Positions 22,040 through 33,264 of a stretch of 64,000 nucleotides of DNA are shown here, piece by piece. The stretch comes from Phytophthora hibernalis (Eukaryota; Oomycota; Peronosporomycetes; Peronosporales; Peronosporaceae). Within the stretch, counting starts at the first letter, position 1, and every line of letters starts with the position of its first letter. The translations under genes and the position numbers were made by a program. The stretch covers positions 1 through 64,000 of the forward strand of contig JAAKBF010000230.1 of assembly GCA_012656075.1 (NCBI GenBank). Reading direction: 5' to 3'. Under the pieces are notes generated by a model. The model made no database searches, was not told where the DNA came from, and saw only the letters and a program-made list of their open reading frames with translations.

Positions 22040-22928
22040 GGGAAAACGTCAAAAGGTGTGCATATCCGAAACCTTGTGTCAAAAGGTGTTAACGTGCGTC
22101 AGTAGGTGTGTATAGGGCTGCCAGTATCAACTGTATGTGATGGGGAGAAAACGTGCGTCACAACGTGTATGAATCCGAGTTCAATGATGCCACAATGTGT
22201 GTACCTTGAGATGAATTGCTATGCATTGATTCCAGCGGGTTCTGACCCATACCCGCCTAAACCCGGAGTTGGGTGGGTTTCGTTATGTCGCCTCAAGTCC
22301 GATACACGCCATTTCAGGCTTCAGTACCTGACTGAGGGACAGCAATGAATGTCGACGTTGACGACATCGGAGATGATAGCGATTCCAGCGAGGTGTAAAC
22401 TCTAAGCGTTTGAATCGGGTACACACGCACTTCATGCCTATAATATTAGATTTATTTTAGGAACAATTCCTCAGGAAGACCTACACTCGCCCTGGAGGAG
22501 GGCTCAGCGGCACCGCTTTCATCACTCCGTAACGATAAGCTCTCGCCGAGTCGCAGACGGGAGCTCTTATCGCTCTTCCGGGACTTGGCCTTGAAGTACC
22601 CGACTTGAGAAAGGCTGGCAACGTGCGACCTGTGCTCGGCTTCGGAGTACGACTGGACTCCGCTCTTGGTCGGCACCAACGTCATTGCTACAGTACTCGT
22701 CCCTCAGTCACAGAATTGCGACGTACGGTGCGATTTGGATCCGGGCCTATTCGTCTGGGCCGGGTCTCCCTCGGTGAACCGGGTTTCGGCCCGAATGCAC
22801 TGGCTACCACTAAAACCAGTGTCAGTACGTGTGTTCGGTTGAAACATGAGAGCGACCAACACTCCACAGCGTTCCGTAAACGTTTTTGACACAAGGTTTC
22901 GGATATACACACCTTTGACGTTTTCACC
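22040..22928. mobile_element. Non-autonomous TIR element with 8-bp target duplication
   Basis: The ends are inverted copies about 45 bp long: 22043-22083 on the left and the reverse complement of 22882-22925 on the right share GAAAACGTCAAA, then ATATCCGAAACCTTGTGTCA. AAATCATA (22032-22039) on the left and AAAGCATA (22929-22936) on the right match at 7 of 8 positions, as expected of an old target duplication. The 800-bp interior encodes no transposase; it has only short ORFs such as a serine-rich 77-codon frame (22452-22685, minus). An 8-bp duplication suggests a hAT- or MULE-type parent. Confidence 0.75.
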
Positions 22929-22936
22929 AAAGCATA

Positions 22937-23494
22937 ATCACAGTCGAGTCGGTGAACAACTGGGTAAGCAACTGACACAACAAAGAAAGTGATAATTAAT
23001 CCAGAGGGAGTTGACATCAATGAGTGCAGCTCCGTACTCGAGGTCCCCGCCTGCGAGCACGATCCAGATCATGACCATTCCAATGCAGCGAGCGCAGCCC
23101 ACGGGGTTGAAGCCGGCCATGAAGCCTGCGTCATGGTGGGAGAAACCCGCAGCTAGCAGGAACATGGTCATGGGGCCCACCACCCAGTTTTGCACAGTGC
23201 TGGGCAGCAGCAAGCGTCAGTCGGCGAGCACGGCACCGACCAATTCCCAGCGGACGTTGGCAAGCGGAGGGTACATCAGTGCCAGGAGACCGGCGCCCAC
23301 CAGCAGGTTCATACTGCCCACAGTCGTGGACTCGATGAAGGAGTGCACGGCCGAGAGCTGTCCGAGGCCGATACCCCACTGGCCGACAGCAGAATCCACA
23401 GCGACAGGAACCGATCGAACATCGACAACTGGCCTGCGATTCCAGTGCTGATAGTGTCTCGGGTGGACGCGTCGTGGAACTCGGTCTCCGTCAT
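22937..23494 (-). pseudogene. ACR3: ACR3 arsenite transporter, N-terminal fragment
   Basis: Arsenite efflux permease (plasma membrane, arsenic resistance). ATG at 23494-23492 starts MTETEFHDASTRDTISTG. Then LSMFDRFLSLWILLSA, and after a frame change near 23395 SFIESTTVGSMNLLVGAGLL, ALMYPPLANVRWELVGAVLA, a TGA at 23217-23219, RLLLPSTVQNWVVGPMTMF and ARCIGMVMIWIVLAGGDLEY with the conserved functional Cys of ACR3. Homology ends near 22940, right at the border of the 22040-22928 element. The middle of the protein (roughly 130-150 residues by family length) is missing between here and the C-terminal piece at 17142-17372. Confidence 0.8.
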
Positions 23495-23895
23495 AAAGCT
23501 GGTACGCACTTGATTGTCTGGTGCTGTAAGACTTTGCTTATGCCTACGAGCACTGGAGCTTGATAAATGGTCTGGTGACAATGCAGACCTCGAAAAAAAG
23601 GATTGCGGAATTGATATTACTGTATTTTTGTATTGTAATTTAGATTATTGGTTCAGTCTCAAACCAATAAAATAATTAATTGACGCAATAATGGCAATAC
23701 ATGTACAATTATGTCCAATAGGAGGCAGGCCGGTTCAAAAGCCCGGTTCACTTTGCGGTCAACTTCCACTGGCCCTGGTGTCAATCAAAGACAGGGGACA
23801 TCATTAGAGTATGATGAGTGGCTCCCAACGTTTGTTGAGCTTGTGGCTAGCTCTCCTTTGGAGTAATACTGTGGTCTCACTTTAAAATCTACAAC
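23495..23895. other. Intergenic, probable ACR3 promoter side
   Basis: About 400 bp, AT-rich from 23600 to 23710, without a supported gene. It separates the ACR3 start from the hAT element and should hold the upstream region of ACR3. Confidence 0.5.
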
Positions 23896-25373
23896 AATGG
23901 TTGCAAACAGAGACCTCTGCGCTTTTTCTTTGAGCTTCAAGACCAAGGCAGTCATCGGTGCAAGCTCTGTGGCGCGGACCGGAAGCAGCTGCCCCGAACG
24001 GGCTACTCCAATCTGATCTCGCACCTGGCAAGCCGCCACGAGGACTTTCGCGAGCAGTTCGCCGCCCATCACCGCGGAACCGAGCAGCCCCTCCAAGCAT
24101 TTGGCTTCGTTTCGGAGGAAACAACCCATCGCTTCTACTGGTTGGGGTGGGTTGTCGAGCGGAGCATGCCGCTGTGCGAGGTGGACGACGAGAGGACCAG
24201 GTCCATGTCCAAGTGGCTCCCAACCAACTCCAAGGCGCTCAAGGCTGACATGATTGCGGTGACGAAGAAGCTGTGGTCGTAATCACCGAGGAGATGGGCA
24301 TCCTCTTCTGGTTACTGTTCGACGGCTGGAGCCACTTGACCATGCACTTCATCGGCGTCTACGCTCTCTATGTGGTTGGAGGTCGACTCCAACGCACGTT
24401 GCTGGCGCTGTCGCCCCTGGATGATGGGAGCCAGGATGCGGATGCTCATATTGAGCTTTTCCGTAACGTGTTAGCCGTTTATAACAAGAGGGTTGATATG
24501 GTGTAGTTTATCGTGGCTGATAACTGTAACACCAACCGCAGCATAGCCACAAAGCTCGGCGTCCCATTGGTCGGTTGCGCCTCGCACCGGTTTAACCTGG
24601 CGGTTAACACGTTCCTAACCGAACACGACCTGCTGTTACAAAAGGTTAACAACCTAATGTCTCAGCTTCGCCAGCCCAACAACGCTGCTGAGCTGTACAA
24701 GCTCACTCCTCTTCGGGCCAAGAAGCGCAACGTGACGCGATGGTCGTCGACCTACGAGATGCTAGAGCGCTACATGGAGCTGCGGCCGCACATTCGGCTT
24801 GTGGAGGCGGTGGAGGACTTCGTGCCAACTAGTAGTGAGAACAAGAAGCTGGGGATGTGCTGCGTCATCTGCGCAAGCATGACAGCGTGTGCAAGCGTTT
24901 GCAGTGCGAGACGACGACGATGAGCGAGGTGCGCCTTCTCTTTGACTCGGTTGTGGCTGACTACCCAATTATGGGTAAGTACCTGAAACCGACATCTAAA
25001 ATTGTACACTCTGCCGCTTTTGAGAACGGCTTGGTCAGGCTGGCATCTGGTGAGAACCCGTCGCCGACGGAAGCTGCCGCGCTGAAGCGTCTTGAGCGCC
25101 CCCGAGTGGTCGAGCAAGCGCAAGGAGCGCGAAGGTGACTACGCGGCGCAGATCATCAACCAAGGCGGGTCCAAGAGGCGTCACGGTGAGCAAATGCCGT
25201 ACGCCGGTCTGGCAACGCTAGTTCCTCCGACGTCTAACGCCTGCGAACGTCTATTTTCGGAGTCCAAGTGGGTGCTCACACCGCAACGCAGCAGCTTGCT
25301 TCCTGCGAACTTCGAGATGCTGATCTTCCTGCGCGCTAACAAGGCAATGTGGGATGTCACCAGCCTGTTATAG
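23896..25373 (+). pseudogene. hAT transposase with BED zinc finger
   Basis: Transposase of a hAT DNA element. A BED finger reads HRCKLCGADRKQLPRTGYSN and then LISHLASRH (23950-24040). After a one-base frame change near 24280 come GILFWLLFDGWSHLTMHFIG (first Asp) and LLALSPLDDGSQDADAH; TAG at 24504-24506 interrupts; then FIVADNCNTNRSIATKLGVP (second Asp), GCASHRFNLAVN and RNVTRWSSTYEMLERY. Frame changes near 24850 and 25095 precede the dimerisation domain PPTSNACERLFSESKWVLTP with the catalytic Glu, and LPANFEMLIFLRANKAMWDV at the end. Terminal inverted repeats were not identified. Confidence 0.8.
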
Positions 25374-25774
25374 GTACGTGTCATGGCTGCATGGCTTGTC
25401 GTTGACACTTAGAGCTGTTAATTGAGGAATTGTCAATAATTGCGCCGTACTTATTATTGTTTGTCCTTGTATTGCCGTCGTTATTGCGTTAACAGCCTCG
25501 AAGCAATTCAGTATGTCACTGTATTTTCCGAGGCCTGTGACAATGCTCTTCGCGATGGCGAGAAACTTGAGCGGAGCATGCGACCGCGTAAATTGACAGG
25601 TTCGTTTCCATTCTGGTATCATATCATCTACCAAGTACATGGGGAACCCAATCTAGGTGCGCGTGGTAGTCCAGTGTGTCTTGAAGGACGCATGCGAATG
25701 GGGGAGCGTTTGCAGGTATGGCAAGTCTTTAGATCAAATCAGAGAGTTAGTATCATTTACAAAGGTAATAAATC
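25374..25774. other. Stretch between hAT and FYVE-SYLF gene
   Basis: No gene could be supported. The right part may contain the lost 3' end of the FYVE-SYLF gene: the minus strand reads FITFVNDTNSLI (25734-25770), weakly like the SYLF ending, before a stop. Confidence 0.4.
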
Positions 25775-26652
25775 TCACAGGTTTTTGATTTTGAGTGCGC
25801 ACTTTTTGAATTCGAGTGTCATGACCTCGACGATCTCTCCGCCGATCTCGAAGCCGCTGCCGAGGCCCACAGTGCCAATAGCCGAGGGCGCAGACCACGA
25901 GCCATCCGGCAGTCGGGACACGACAATCCCAGTGCCCACTTTGCCGACAAGGAGGAAGCCAGCCTTGATGATCGTCATGATCGCCAAGCCGTGTGCGTCG
26001 AGATGGGGATGGCTCTGTCCCCGGAAGTGCCCGAGTCGTCCCGGAAGAAGTTGCCAATGATATCGGCTGCGTTCGTGCACTCCTTTCCCAGCGAGGGTGA
26101 GAACGGCACGTGCATCCGCGACTTGGCATCGTGCGGCGCCGTCTCGGCTTTGGCCTTGGCGTATCGAGTCACCAGATCCTCCTGCAGAGGCCGCAACTGA
26201 GGTGCGCAGTGCAAGCACGCTCGCTGGGGGATGGACGGATCGTAGCCCTTGGCGCCTTCGATCTGGTCTCCGTCCGGGATAGGTGCCGCACACGAAGCGA
26301 CCACAAGAACGACTGTATCAATAGACACACCGACATTAGTATCCACTGGAAGCACTCATCTTAGCAACATATCGCACCATTGGTGACGACACTTAGTGAC
26401 GTCGAAGGCCAAGCTGCAGATATCGCAGTTGGGGTGGTCCGAGTATCGGCCCTTGAGGATGCCCGAGCTTCTGGAGGACAGCACACGTCCGCCATTGCTG
26501 GTATTCTGGCCATTGGATGAGACCGACGACAGGTTGCGACCGTTGGTGCTGTCCGCAGTCTCGTGTTCGTCCACGTACACGACGGGGGTGGCGGAGCTGC
26601 TGGGCTGCTGTTGGTACAGGAGCGACTTGTGGTCACGCTCCTCGAAGGTCAT
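25775..26652 (-). pseudogene. FYVE-SYLF protein, truncated C-terminus
   Basis: A probable lipid- and actin-binding membrane traffic protein. ATG at 26652; an in-frame extension upstream (to about 26745) carries CSLCGAPFEQQQQQ, so the true start may be further out. Exon 1 ends with NCDICSLAFDVTKCRHQ; a 65-bp GT-AG intron (26313-26377) splits a Cys codon, giving KCRHQCRSCGRFVC, a good FYVE finger. ACLHCAP follows in another frame; TCGTGTGC-like repeats here suggest an 8-bp slip. The SYLF domain starts at KECTNAADIIGNFF and continues, after a frame change near 26000, as LAIMTIIKAGFLLVGKVGTG, SAIGTVGLGSGFEIGGEIVE. It stops at 25775, short of a full SYLF domain. The next gene on the same strand starts about 300 bp upstream. 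Confidence 0.75.
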
Positions 26653-26947
26653 TTGCTCCTGGAAACGCGGCGGGACCTGCTGCTGCTGCTGCTCGAAGGG
26701 CGCGCCGCAGAGAGAGCAAAAGGCATCGAAGCTCTCGGTGCTCGAAGTTCAATTGTCAAGTGAGGTGCGGCACCAAAGGTAGCAACGGTTTTCTGTCCAC
26801 CTACGAAGAGCAAGCACAGCATGTGAGACTGGTCGATTTTCTGATTGATACGCGACACAAGATTCAATTGCAATCTGACAGCACCACGACTCCCTCTCCT
26901 ACTTCGTGACCTTCACTTACTCACCGCCAACTTGTGCTCCCGCAAGC

Positions 26948-28713
26948 CTATGCTACGAAGCTAGCAGGCTCGACGCCCACGCCACCGCAGTGCTGGTGCA
27001 CCAGCTTGGCGAACTGCAGAGCGAGCGCATCGGCGTCCTGCTGGGTGTCCGCCTCGGCGTACACGCGCACGGCGTCCTCGGTGCCCGACGAGCGCACAAA
27101 CGCGCGGCCGCGCTTGTTGGCGTACTCCTGCAGAGTCGCGTCCAGCGCAGCGCGAAGGCTCTCGGGGCCAGCACCTTGGTGTCGTCCTCCTCGTCCGACT
27201 TGATCACGCTGCGGTCTGCCACCTTCACCTTCGTCTGACAGCTCGGCAGGTCGTTGTAAACGGCGTCCCAGTCGCTGATGCCCCAGTTCTTCTGGACGAG
27301 CAGCGCCTCCACGAACAGCAGATCACACATCGCGTCGCCCGTGGCTTGGTTCACAAGCTGGGACGCCGCGAGCAGCTGCGACAGCGCCAGCTTCTTGCGC
27401 TCGTCGTGGAGCGTGTTCTCCCACTTGTGCAGCTTGTCCATCAGCGTGTCCTTGAACACCACCGTACCGTGGCCGTTGGCTTCGAAGTACACGGCCATGT
27501 CGAACTGTGTCGCCTTCTCATGGCAGTATTTCACGCCGGTCTTTGCCTGCGCAACACGGATATCCTGCGCCTGCAGGTACTGCGTGGCCGCGCCGTTGGC
27601 GTACGCGGTCATCACACAGCCAAACGTTACGCCCTCCAGGTCCAACTCTAGCGCGTGTAGCTTCTCCGACAGAAACTCAGCGAACAGGCAGGCAATCTTG
27701 TTACCGTCCAGAAGGTGCCACGTACCCTCGTCGTCGAAGTAGTGGAACACGACGCGGTCACCATCGCCGTCCATGCTGCAGTAGCGCTTGCCGCGGTCGT
27801 TGTCACGAGACATGTTAGTGGGCGGCTGACGTGATTTCTCCACGTGCTCAGCGCCGCACTGGAGGTTCAGGTCCCCGTCGGCAGGCGAGTTGACAACCTC
27901 CAGACGCAGCGAATCGCCCAGGTCCTTGGCCAACTTGGCCACCTGCAGCGCGCCTACACCGTGTGCGCAGTCCACGTAGAGCGGGGGTCGCGTTTCCAGG
28001 CGCTGCGGTAGGTAAAAGCCACGTCAGTACATTAAGCAGTCTCCGATCTCAACAATGCAAGCAGAAACAATCACCTTAGAGTCGTGCGTGGCCGTGAGCT
28101 GCTTGAAGGCGTCGCTGAGCATGTTGTAGTAGCCCACCTCGGACGCCCAGTCGCCCTTGTTGTACTGCTCGTAGTTCCACATGCGGACGAGGTGGTGCAG
28201 CTGGGGCGTCGTCTGCAGCCCAAAATCCAGCACGTTGCCGCCGATCACGAGCGCCCCCTCGCGCGCGAGCTCCGCCAGGTGCTCACTGGACGGTCGCGTG
28301 TCCTTGGCAATGAAAACGTTGCCCGTCTGGTCCAAGTCGATCTTCTCGGCGGCCACGACGGCGTCCAACACGTCCACGATTTTGTCCTGCGCCGCGTTGG
28401 CCAGTTGCATGGCGTACTTCTCCCAGCGCTGGCTCAGCATGTCGCCCTTGGGGTCGATGAGCTTCAGGCCGTTGTCCGTGGCCGCGTTGTGCGACGCCGT
28501 GATCATGACGCCCACGATCTTCCCCGCGCTCTTGGAGCGCAGCACCGCCAGCATCCCCATGCGGTGGCACGTGGACACGAGCAGCCCCGCGTCCTCGCGG
28601 AAGCCCGCCGTGCCGTAGCGCAGCTCACGCGTGCCCAGACGCTCGGCGCGCGGGTACTTGGCGGTCTCCTCGGCCACGCGCGGCGTCTTGTCCAGCACAC
28701 TCACGCCGCTCAT
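26948..28713 (-). CDS. PGM3: Phosphoacetylglucosamine mutase (AGM1/PGM3)
   Basis: Converts GlcNAc-6-phosphate to GlcNAc-1-phosphate, the step before UDP-GlcNAc synthesis, in the cytosol. Exon 1 (28713-28075, 213 codons) and exon 2 (28002-26948) join by a 72-bp GT-AG intron (28003-28074), phase 0, giving about 560 residues, near the family length. Active-site parts: ELRYGTAGFR; phosphoserine loop GVMITASHNAATDNG; metal loop CSMDGDGDRVVFHYF; sugar loop YFEANGHGTVVF; phosphate loop GRAFVRSSGTEDAVRVYAEA. The last part is in a different frame: a run of four C near 27178 needs one more C to keep GCC CCC GAG AGC in register, after which the protein runs to TAG 26948-26950. With every active-site motif kept, a sequencing error is as likely as a mutation. 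Confidence 0.92.
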
Positions 28714-28971
28714 GTTTGCTGCTGTTGTGCTTGGTCCCTCCGAATCGGATTGTGGGCTCGACCAGAGGGGATTGGTGAAAAAGGGGCCCCTTATTGTCGT
28801 ATCATCGTCATGTACACGTTCGTGGCGCTTCAGAATAACTTTATAGCGGAGCGAGGGACAATGATGGTGGTAGCTGGGCTGTCAACTGATAAATACTCTC
28901 CTATACCTTTGGGCATCGCTGTCTGGCTGCCTATCTGCTGGTGTGTTGTGTTTGGACGGCGGCGTCGACGT
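28714..28971. other. Short intergenic region between LRR gene and PGM3
   Basis: 258 bp holding the 3' end of the LRR gene and the PGM3 upstream region. On the PGM3 strand a CCAAT-type sequence (CACCAATCCCC) lies about 60 bp before the ATG. No gene seen. Confidence 0.4.
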
Positions 28972-31332
28972 CTACTGGGTGTGCTGGCTGGCCGCCTTCT
29001 GCGGCAGCAGCGGCACGTTGGAAAACTGTTGCGGCTCGTCCACTCCCTCGTGCGCCGCCACGAGGATGTTGTCGATCGTCTGCACGGCGTTCTCTACGTT
29101 CTGAAAGGCGCCCACGAGGTAGTGCAGTTGGCGCAGCAGCACCAGCAGCATGACGTCAGACGCCTGCTGCGCGGATTCTAGTCTGGTCTTGAGTGCCTGC
29201 AAAGTCAGTGAGTTAGTTAGAGCCATACTTCCCTTAAATGTTAGAGCAACCCGAACGCAAAGCTTACCATCGTACGGCGATACTGCGCCAAACGACTTGA
29301 TCGGCACGCTGGGCAGGGCATCGGCTCGCCCGTCACATCGTCCACGCCCCAGTCGCTGCATCCATTGGCCCCGGTTGAGCACCGGCCACCCAGATAGTAC
29401 GCCTGCAGCGTATTGTACTCTTCGGCGTTGAACGGCAGCTTCGCGATGTCGGAGATGACATTGCGAACGTGCACCTCCATTGTGCTCTCGTATCGGGGGC
29501 TCTTGAGTGACAGTCGCTTTTCGCAAGACCCACCCGATCGTGGGAAGCGACCCATAGACCCACGCGACGGAATCCGAATAACGCGCGGCGGCCGGTTGTT
29601 ACTCGTCTTGGATGGAGAGCTACCCCCACCGCCACCTACTGATCCGGACGCACCGCTGCCAGGCCCGTTATGAGGAGGGGCAGCAGTCCAAGCAGCGCGT
29701 TTGCACTCCCTGATCGCGAGCCGCCACCACTTCCGCCTCCGTTAACGCTACTAATACTACCTGACGAAGATCCAGCCTTAAGGCTGCCCTCGAGCTTCTG
29801 GAACTTGGGATGCTGCACCACCGGAGATGATACCTCGCCTGCGTCGCTGTCTGCCCCTGAATCCGTTCCTCCTGCTGTCATCCTATCTGGTGCTACATTT
29901 CCTGCATCCTCGGTGGGCTTCCGCTTGTGGCTGGGCGGAACGCCAGACACAGCAGCCGCAGTCTGTGTCGCAGAGCGCGCGTCGTGTAGCCCCTTCAGCA
30001 CTAGCTCGTTTCGGGTAACTGCATCTGATTCTCGTCTACTATCGCTGGAGCTGGAGGATGCAGGCAGAGCCACTACGAGACCCAGATCTACACCTGTGAG
30101 CTTGAACAGCACCGAGTGCACATTGGCGTTGATCGCACCCACAATACAGGAAGCAGCGTAGTTGTTGGCGCCCTTTGTGGCAAGTGAAGCACCGTTCAGA
30201 CTCGGATGCTGGTTCTTTTTCATGTATTGAGTGCTCGCCCAATCGTGACCATCCACAAGCAGACACAGCAGCGTGCGGCTGCGAGCCAACCCCACCACAC
30301 TGAGTTCACGCAGTCCCAACAACGATATATGGGTGTAGCTCAAGTCCAGTACGCGCAGCTCCGAGTTCTGGGCCAGCAGCGCTCCAAAGGCGCTGGCACC
30401 CACGTCTCCAAGTGGATTGTGGTCCATGTACAAGTTCTGCAATCGGTTGGCGCCGCACAACGAGCGCGCCAAGGCGATGGCGCCTTCCTGGTCCACTCCG
30501 TTCTTCCCAAGCTCTAGCGTTTGCAGTGCTACGTGACCTGTGGCGAACGCTGACGCCATATGCCGCACCCCTGCACTACCCACTTTGTTCTGTCCCAGCG
30601 TGAGCTCTTCCAGTGACTTGTTCTTGGTCAAGGCCGTGGCCAGATTCTGCATCCCCGCAGCCCCAATGCCATTCGTCCCCAAATACAGTGCTCGTAGCGC
30701 TGAGTTGCCTGCAATGCCATCTGCCAGATGGCGGGCGCCTTCCTCTCCAATATTATTGCCGCTCAGGTGCAGACTGTGCAGATGCGTGTTCTTGGTCAGC
30801 GCCTGTGCGAGCGCGCGGGCGCCTGGGGGCCGATCTCATTTCCTGATAGGTACAAGCTCTCGAGTGACGTGTTGGTCGCCAGCGCTTCGGCCAGTTGAGC
30901 CGCGCCCTTGTCCGAGAGGCGGTTGAAGCCGAGGTCGAGTGTGCGCAGCTTGGAGGCGCCGTGGGCTAGCACAGCGGCCAGCAGGCGGGTGCAGGCGTCT
31001 CCGAGCGAGAAGCCGCCGAGCTTGAGGACGCTGTAGGGGGACAAATCTCTGCGGATGCGTGCACTAACGGCATCCCAGTCGGTCTTGGCGGCGTCGGCAG
31101 CGTCCACGTCTCGGTAGTATCTTCGGATGTGGCTGTGGATGAGCTCGCGCGACGGGCAGACGTCAGCGTTCTGGGCCGCGTCGTCCTCTGCGGGTGACGG
31201 GGCGGCGTTGTCAGCTTCGGCCGGCGGTTTGTTCTCCGAGTCGTCTCTGCTGCTGCTGCTGCTGAGGCTCGCGGCCTTGTGCCGGAACTCGCGCTCGCTG
31301 TACTTGAAGCGCGCACTCACGTCTCGCATCAT
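28972..31332 (-). pseudogene. Ribonuclease-inhibitor-type LRR protein with conserved C-terminal domain (frameshifted)
   Basis: A cytosolic-looking LRR protein of unknown role. Proposed start MMRDVSARFKYSEREF at 31332. After an acidic Ser-rich part and a helical LIHSHIRRYYRDVDAADAAK, eight 28-residue LRRs run from about 30960 to 30270 (for example LRTLDLGFNRLSDKGAAQLA, LHSLHLSGNNIGEEGARHLA). A Ser/Gly-rich spacer leads to a distinct C-terminal region (29540-28972): EVHVRNVISDIAKLPFNAEE, YNTLQAYYLGGRCS, PCPACRSSRLAQYRR, then an 81-bp GT-AG intron (29197-29277, phase 0) and LKTRLESAQQASDVMLLVLL, FQNVENAVQTIDNILVAAHE. Frame changes near 30835 and 29660 fit one-base losses; without them this is one protein of about 760 residues. 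Treating it as two genes is the alternative. Confidence 0.7.
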
Positions 31333-31820
31333 CCGGGGGAGGCGGGCGAGAGGCGCGCGGCGGGGTGGAAATGGGCGGCGCGTCTGCTGCTGTCGCGGCG
31401 AGTGGCGGATCCGGCAAAAAGCGGCGGCGTCACTCGTCGCTAGTGGCGCGAGTGTGAGAGTGCGCTGGCCCACGGCTGGAGCGGGAAGCGATACAGAAGC
31501 CAGGTCTTTTCTCTGCGAAAAAGAGTTGCGCGCGGATTGGCTGTTAATACCATTAATAATGGCCAATGGAAGATGGCGGAAAGGAGATGGAGTCAAACCC
31601 TGCGGCTGTCGCGCGGCAAGGGCGGGTTACGCGGGAAAATCTATGGAGATCGAGTTAAGAACGGCAGGCATGTCAACGTTTATCTCAACCTCAGAGTTGA
31701 GCTGAACGTTTCAAACAAATGTTGAGGTTTATGTAAACGTTCATCAACCGAAACTTGAATTTTTAATAATTATAAAAGTTCAAAAGGTGAAAAGTTGAAA
31801 GAAGAGTAAGGTAAGCGTCG
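31333..31820. other. Upstream of the LRR gene; contains a dispersed repeat
   Basis: No gene. The right part has a 35-bp sequence (AAAATCTATGGAGATCGAGT and flanks, 31636-31660) that recurs inverted at 54114-54150, followed by a series of AACGTT-containing motifs (31676-31745). Confidence 0.5.
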
Positions 31821-33060
31821 CTCAGTAGATTAGCAGCTGGCTCCGCTGGCCAACGCTGCAAGCGCCCTCAAGAAGGACTCGGGTGGCTTCCCGTTGGGGT
31901 TGAAGTCGGGTCTGTCTTTGAGTGCTGAGGTCTCGGAGACGACGAACTCCTCCAGCCGTGAAGACATTGACGAGCCTGAAGGCGAGGATGCCGCTTTACT
32001 AACGCGCATCCGCGAGCAGCACGAGTTCGAAGCCGGCTCGGCCGCGCTGGAGTCGGAGCTGGACACGGCCAAGAGCGAGATCCAGAAGCTCAATGACCAG
32101 CTGGAAGCTGTGCAAAATGGCAGCGCTTCGACGGAGGAGATAGAGCAGACACAGCAGGCGCTGGGCTTCCTGGACAAGATCTACGCCGACGTCGGCAAGG
32201 ACAAACTGGTGCTGGAAAACCGCTGGATGAGCTGATGGCCAACGCCACCGAGGAGAACGGCCAACTCCGCAACGAGATCGAGGAGCTTCACAAGCAAAAG
32301 AGCGACAGTCACGACCAAGCAAGTGCTGCTGAGACTGACGAGCACCTTGCGGAGCTCGAGAGGGTTCTCGAGTTGCACGAGAAGGAGCTTACTAGAACGA
32401 AGAAATAGCTTCGCGAAGCGAAGGCTCGTGCTCGCGCTGGCGAAAGCACTAAGCGGGACTGGAGAAAGAGCTCGCCGGCGTGGGACTCTCGCTGAAGATG
32501 CGCTGGAAATGACGACCCAACTCGAGAACCAACTGGCCACCATTTCGTCCAGCGCCGCGCCGGCCACGACGACATCCACATCGTTCGTGTCTCACTACTC
32601 CGTCGCGAGTGACTCGACTGCACACGACGAGTTGGCCGACGTGCAGAAGCAGCTGAAGCTGTCCAAACAGGAGGTCGTGCAGCCCCGCTACCGCAGCAAC
32701 CAGCTCGAGAGCGTGAACGAGCGACTGGAAGACGTTCTCAAGGCGAAGCGCACGCTGGAGGTCAAGCTGACGGCTGTGGAGGACCAGCTATTCGAGCAGC
32801 GCAGCCGCACGATCAACACGGACAACAGCAACTTCACAGCCCCTCGCTGGACGCCAAGAGCTCGGCGATGATCAACGATATGCAGCGCGAGCTGGACCAG
32901 AAGTCCGCCGAGTTGATGATTGCAGAGCGGGAAGTTGAACACCTGCGCGCCCAGCTTAACGACCAGGGCGGCGAGGCCGGTACTCCCGGCAACATCGAGG
33001 ACGTGGCCGACAAGGTCAAGCGCTTCGAGAACGAGATCCTACGTCTGTGCTAACGCAACG
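31821..33060 (+). pseudogene. Coiled-coil protein fragment
   Basis: Charged heptad-rich sequence, read in several frames: AALLTRIREQHEFEAGSAAL, LESELDTAKSEIQKLNDQLE, LAELERVLELHEKELTRTKK, LEDVLKAKRTLEVKLTAVED and MQRELDQKSAELMIAEREVE. It opens just after TAG at 31826-31830, which could be a splice acceptor, so upstream exons are missing. A frame change near 32228 fits a one-base loss (LENR then LDELMANATEEN); TAG at 32407 lies in QLREAKARA context, as if CAG had changed. No motor or other domain is seen, so the family cannot be named (golgin-, kinesin-tail- or myosin-tail-like proteins are possible). Confidence 0.55.
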
Positions 33061-33264
33061 ACGATCAGGCCAGGCGCCTGGAGAAGGTCGGGGGTCGCGT
33101 GACCGTAGCCAGTCCTCCTGGTGGATCTGATTTTCGAGAAGCGGGTGAGCTGCATTCAAGGTTGATCGTTTGACGTTGACGACGCTCTGCGAGCAGCTGT
33201 TGGATAGCGATGGCGATTTCGTCGAGAATAGTGCTGCTTCTACTGATGAAGCAGGCCACGAAAA

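Noticed and set aside
28084..29181. 365-codon plus-strand open frame
   Set aside because: It is the reverse strand of PGM3 exon 1 and of the LRR gene's last exon; composition (Arg/Val/Leu-rich, no domain) is that of a shadow of GC-rich coding DNA.
31333..31705. Plus-strand frame 31127-31705 as a gene
   Set aside because: Most of it is antisense to the LRR gene's N-terminus; the tail covers a dispersed repeat.
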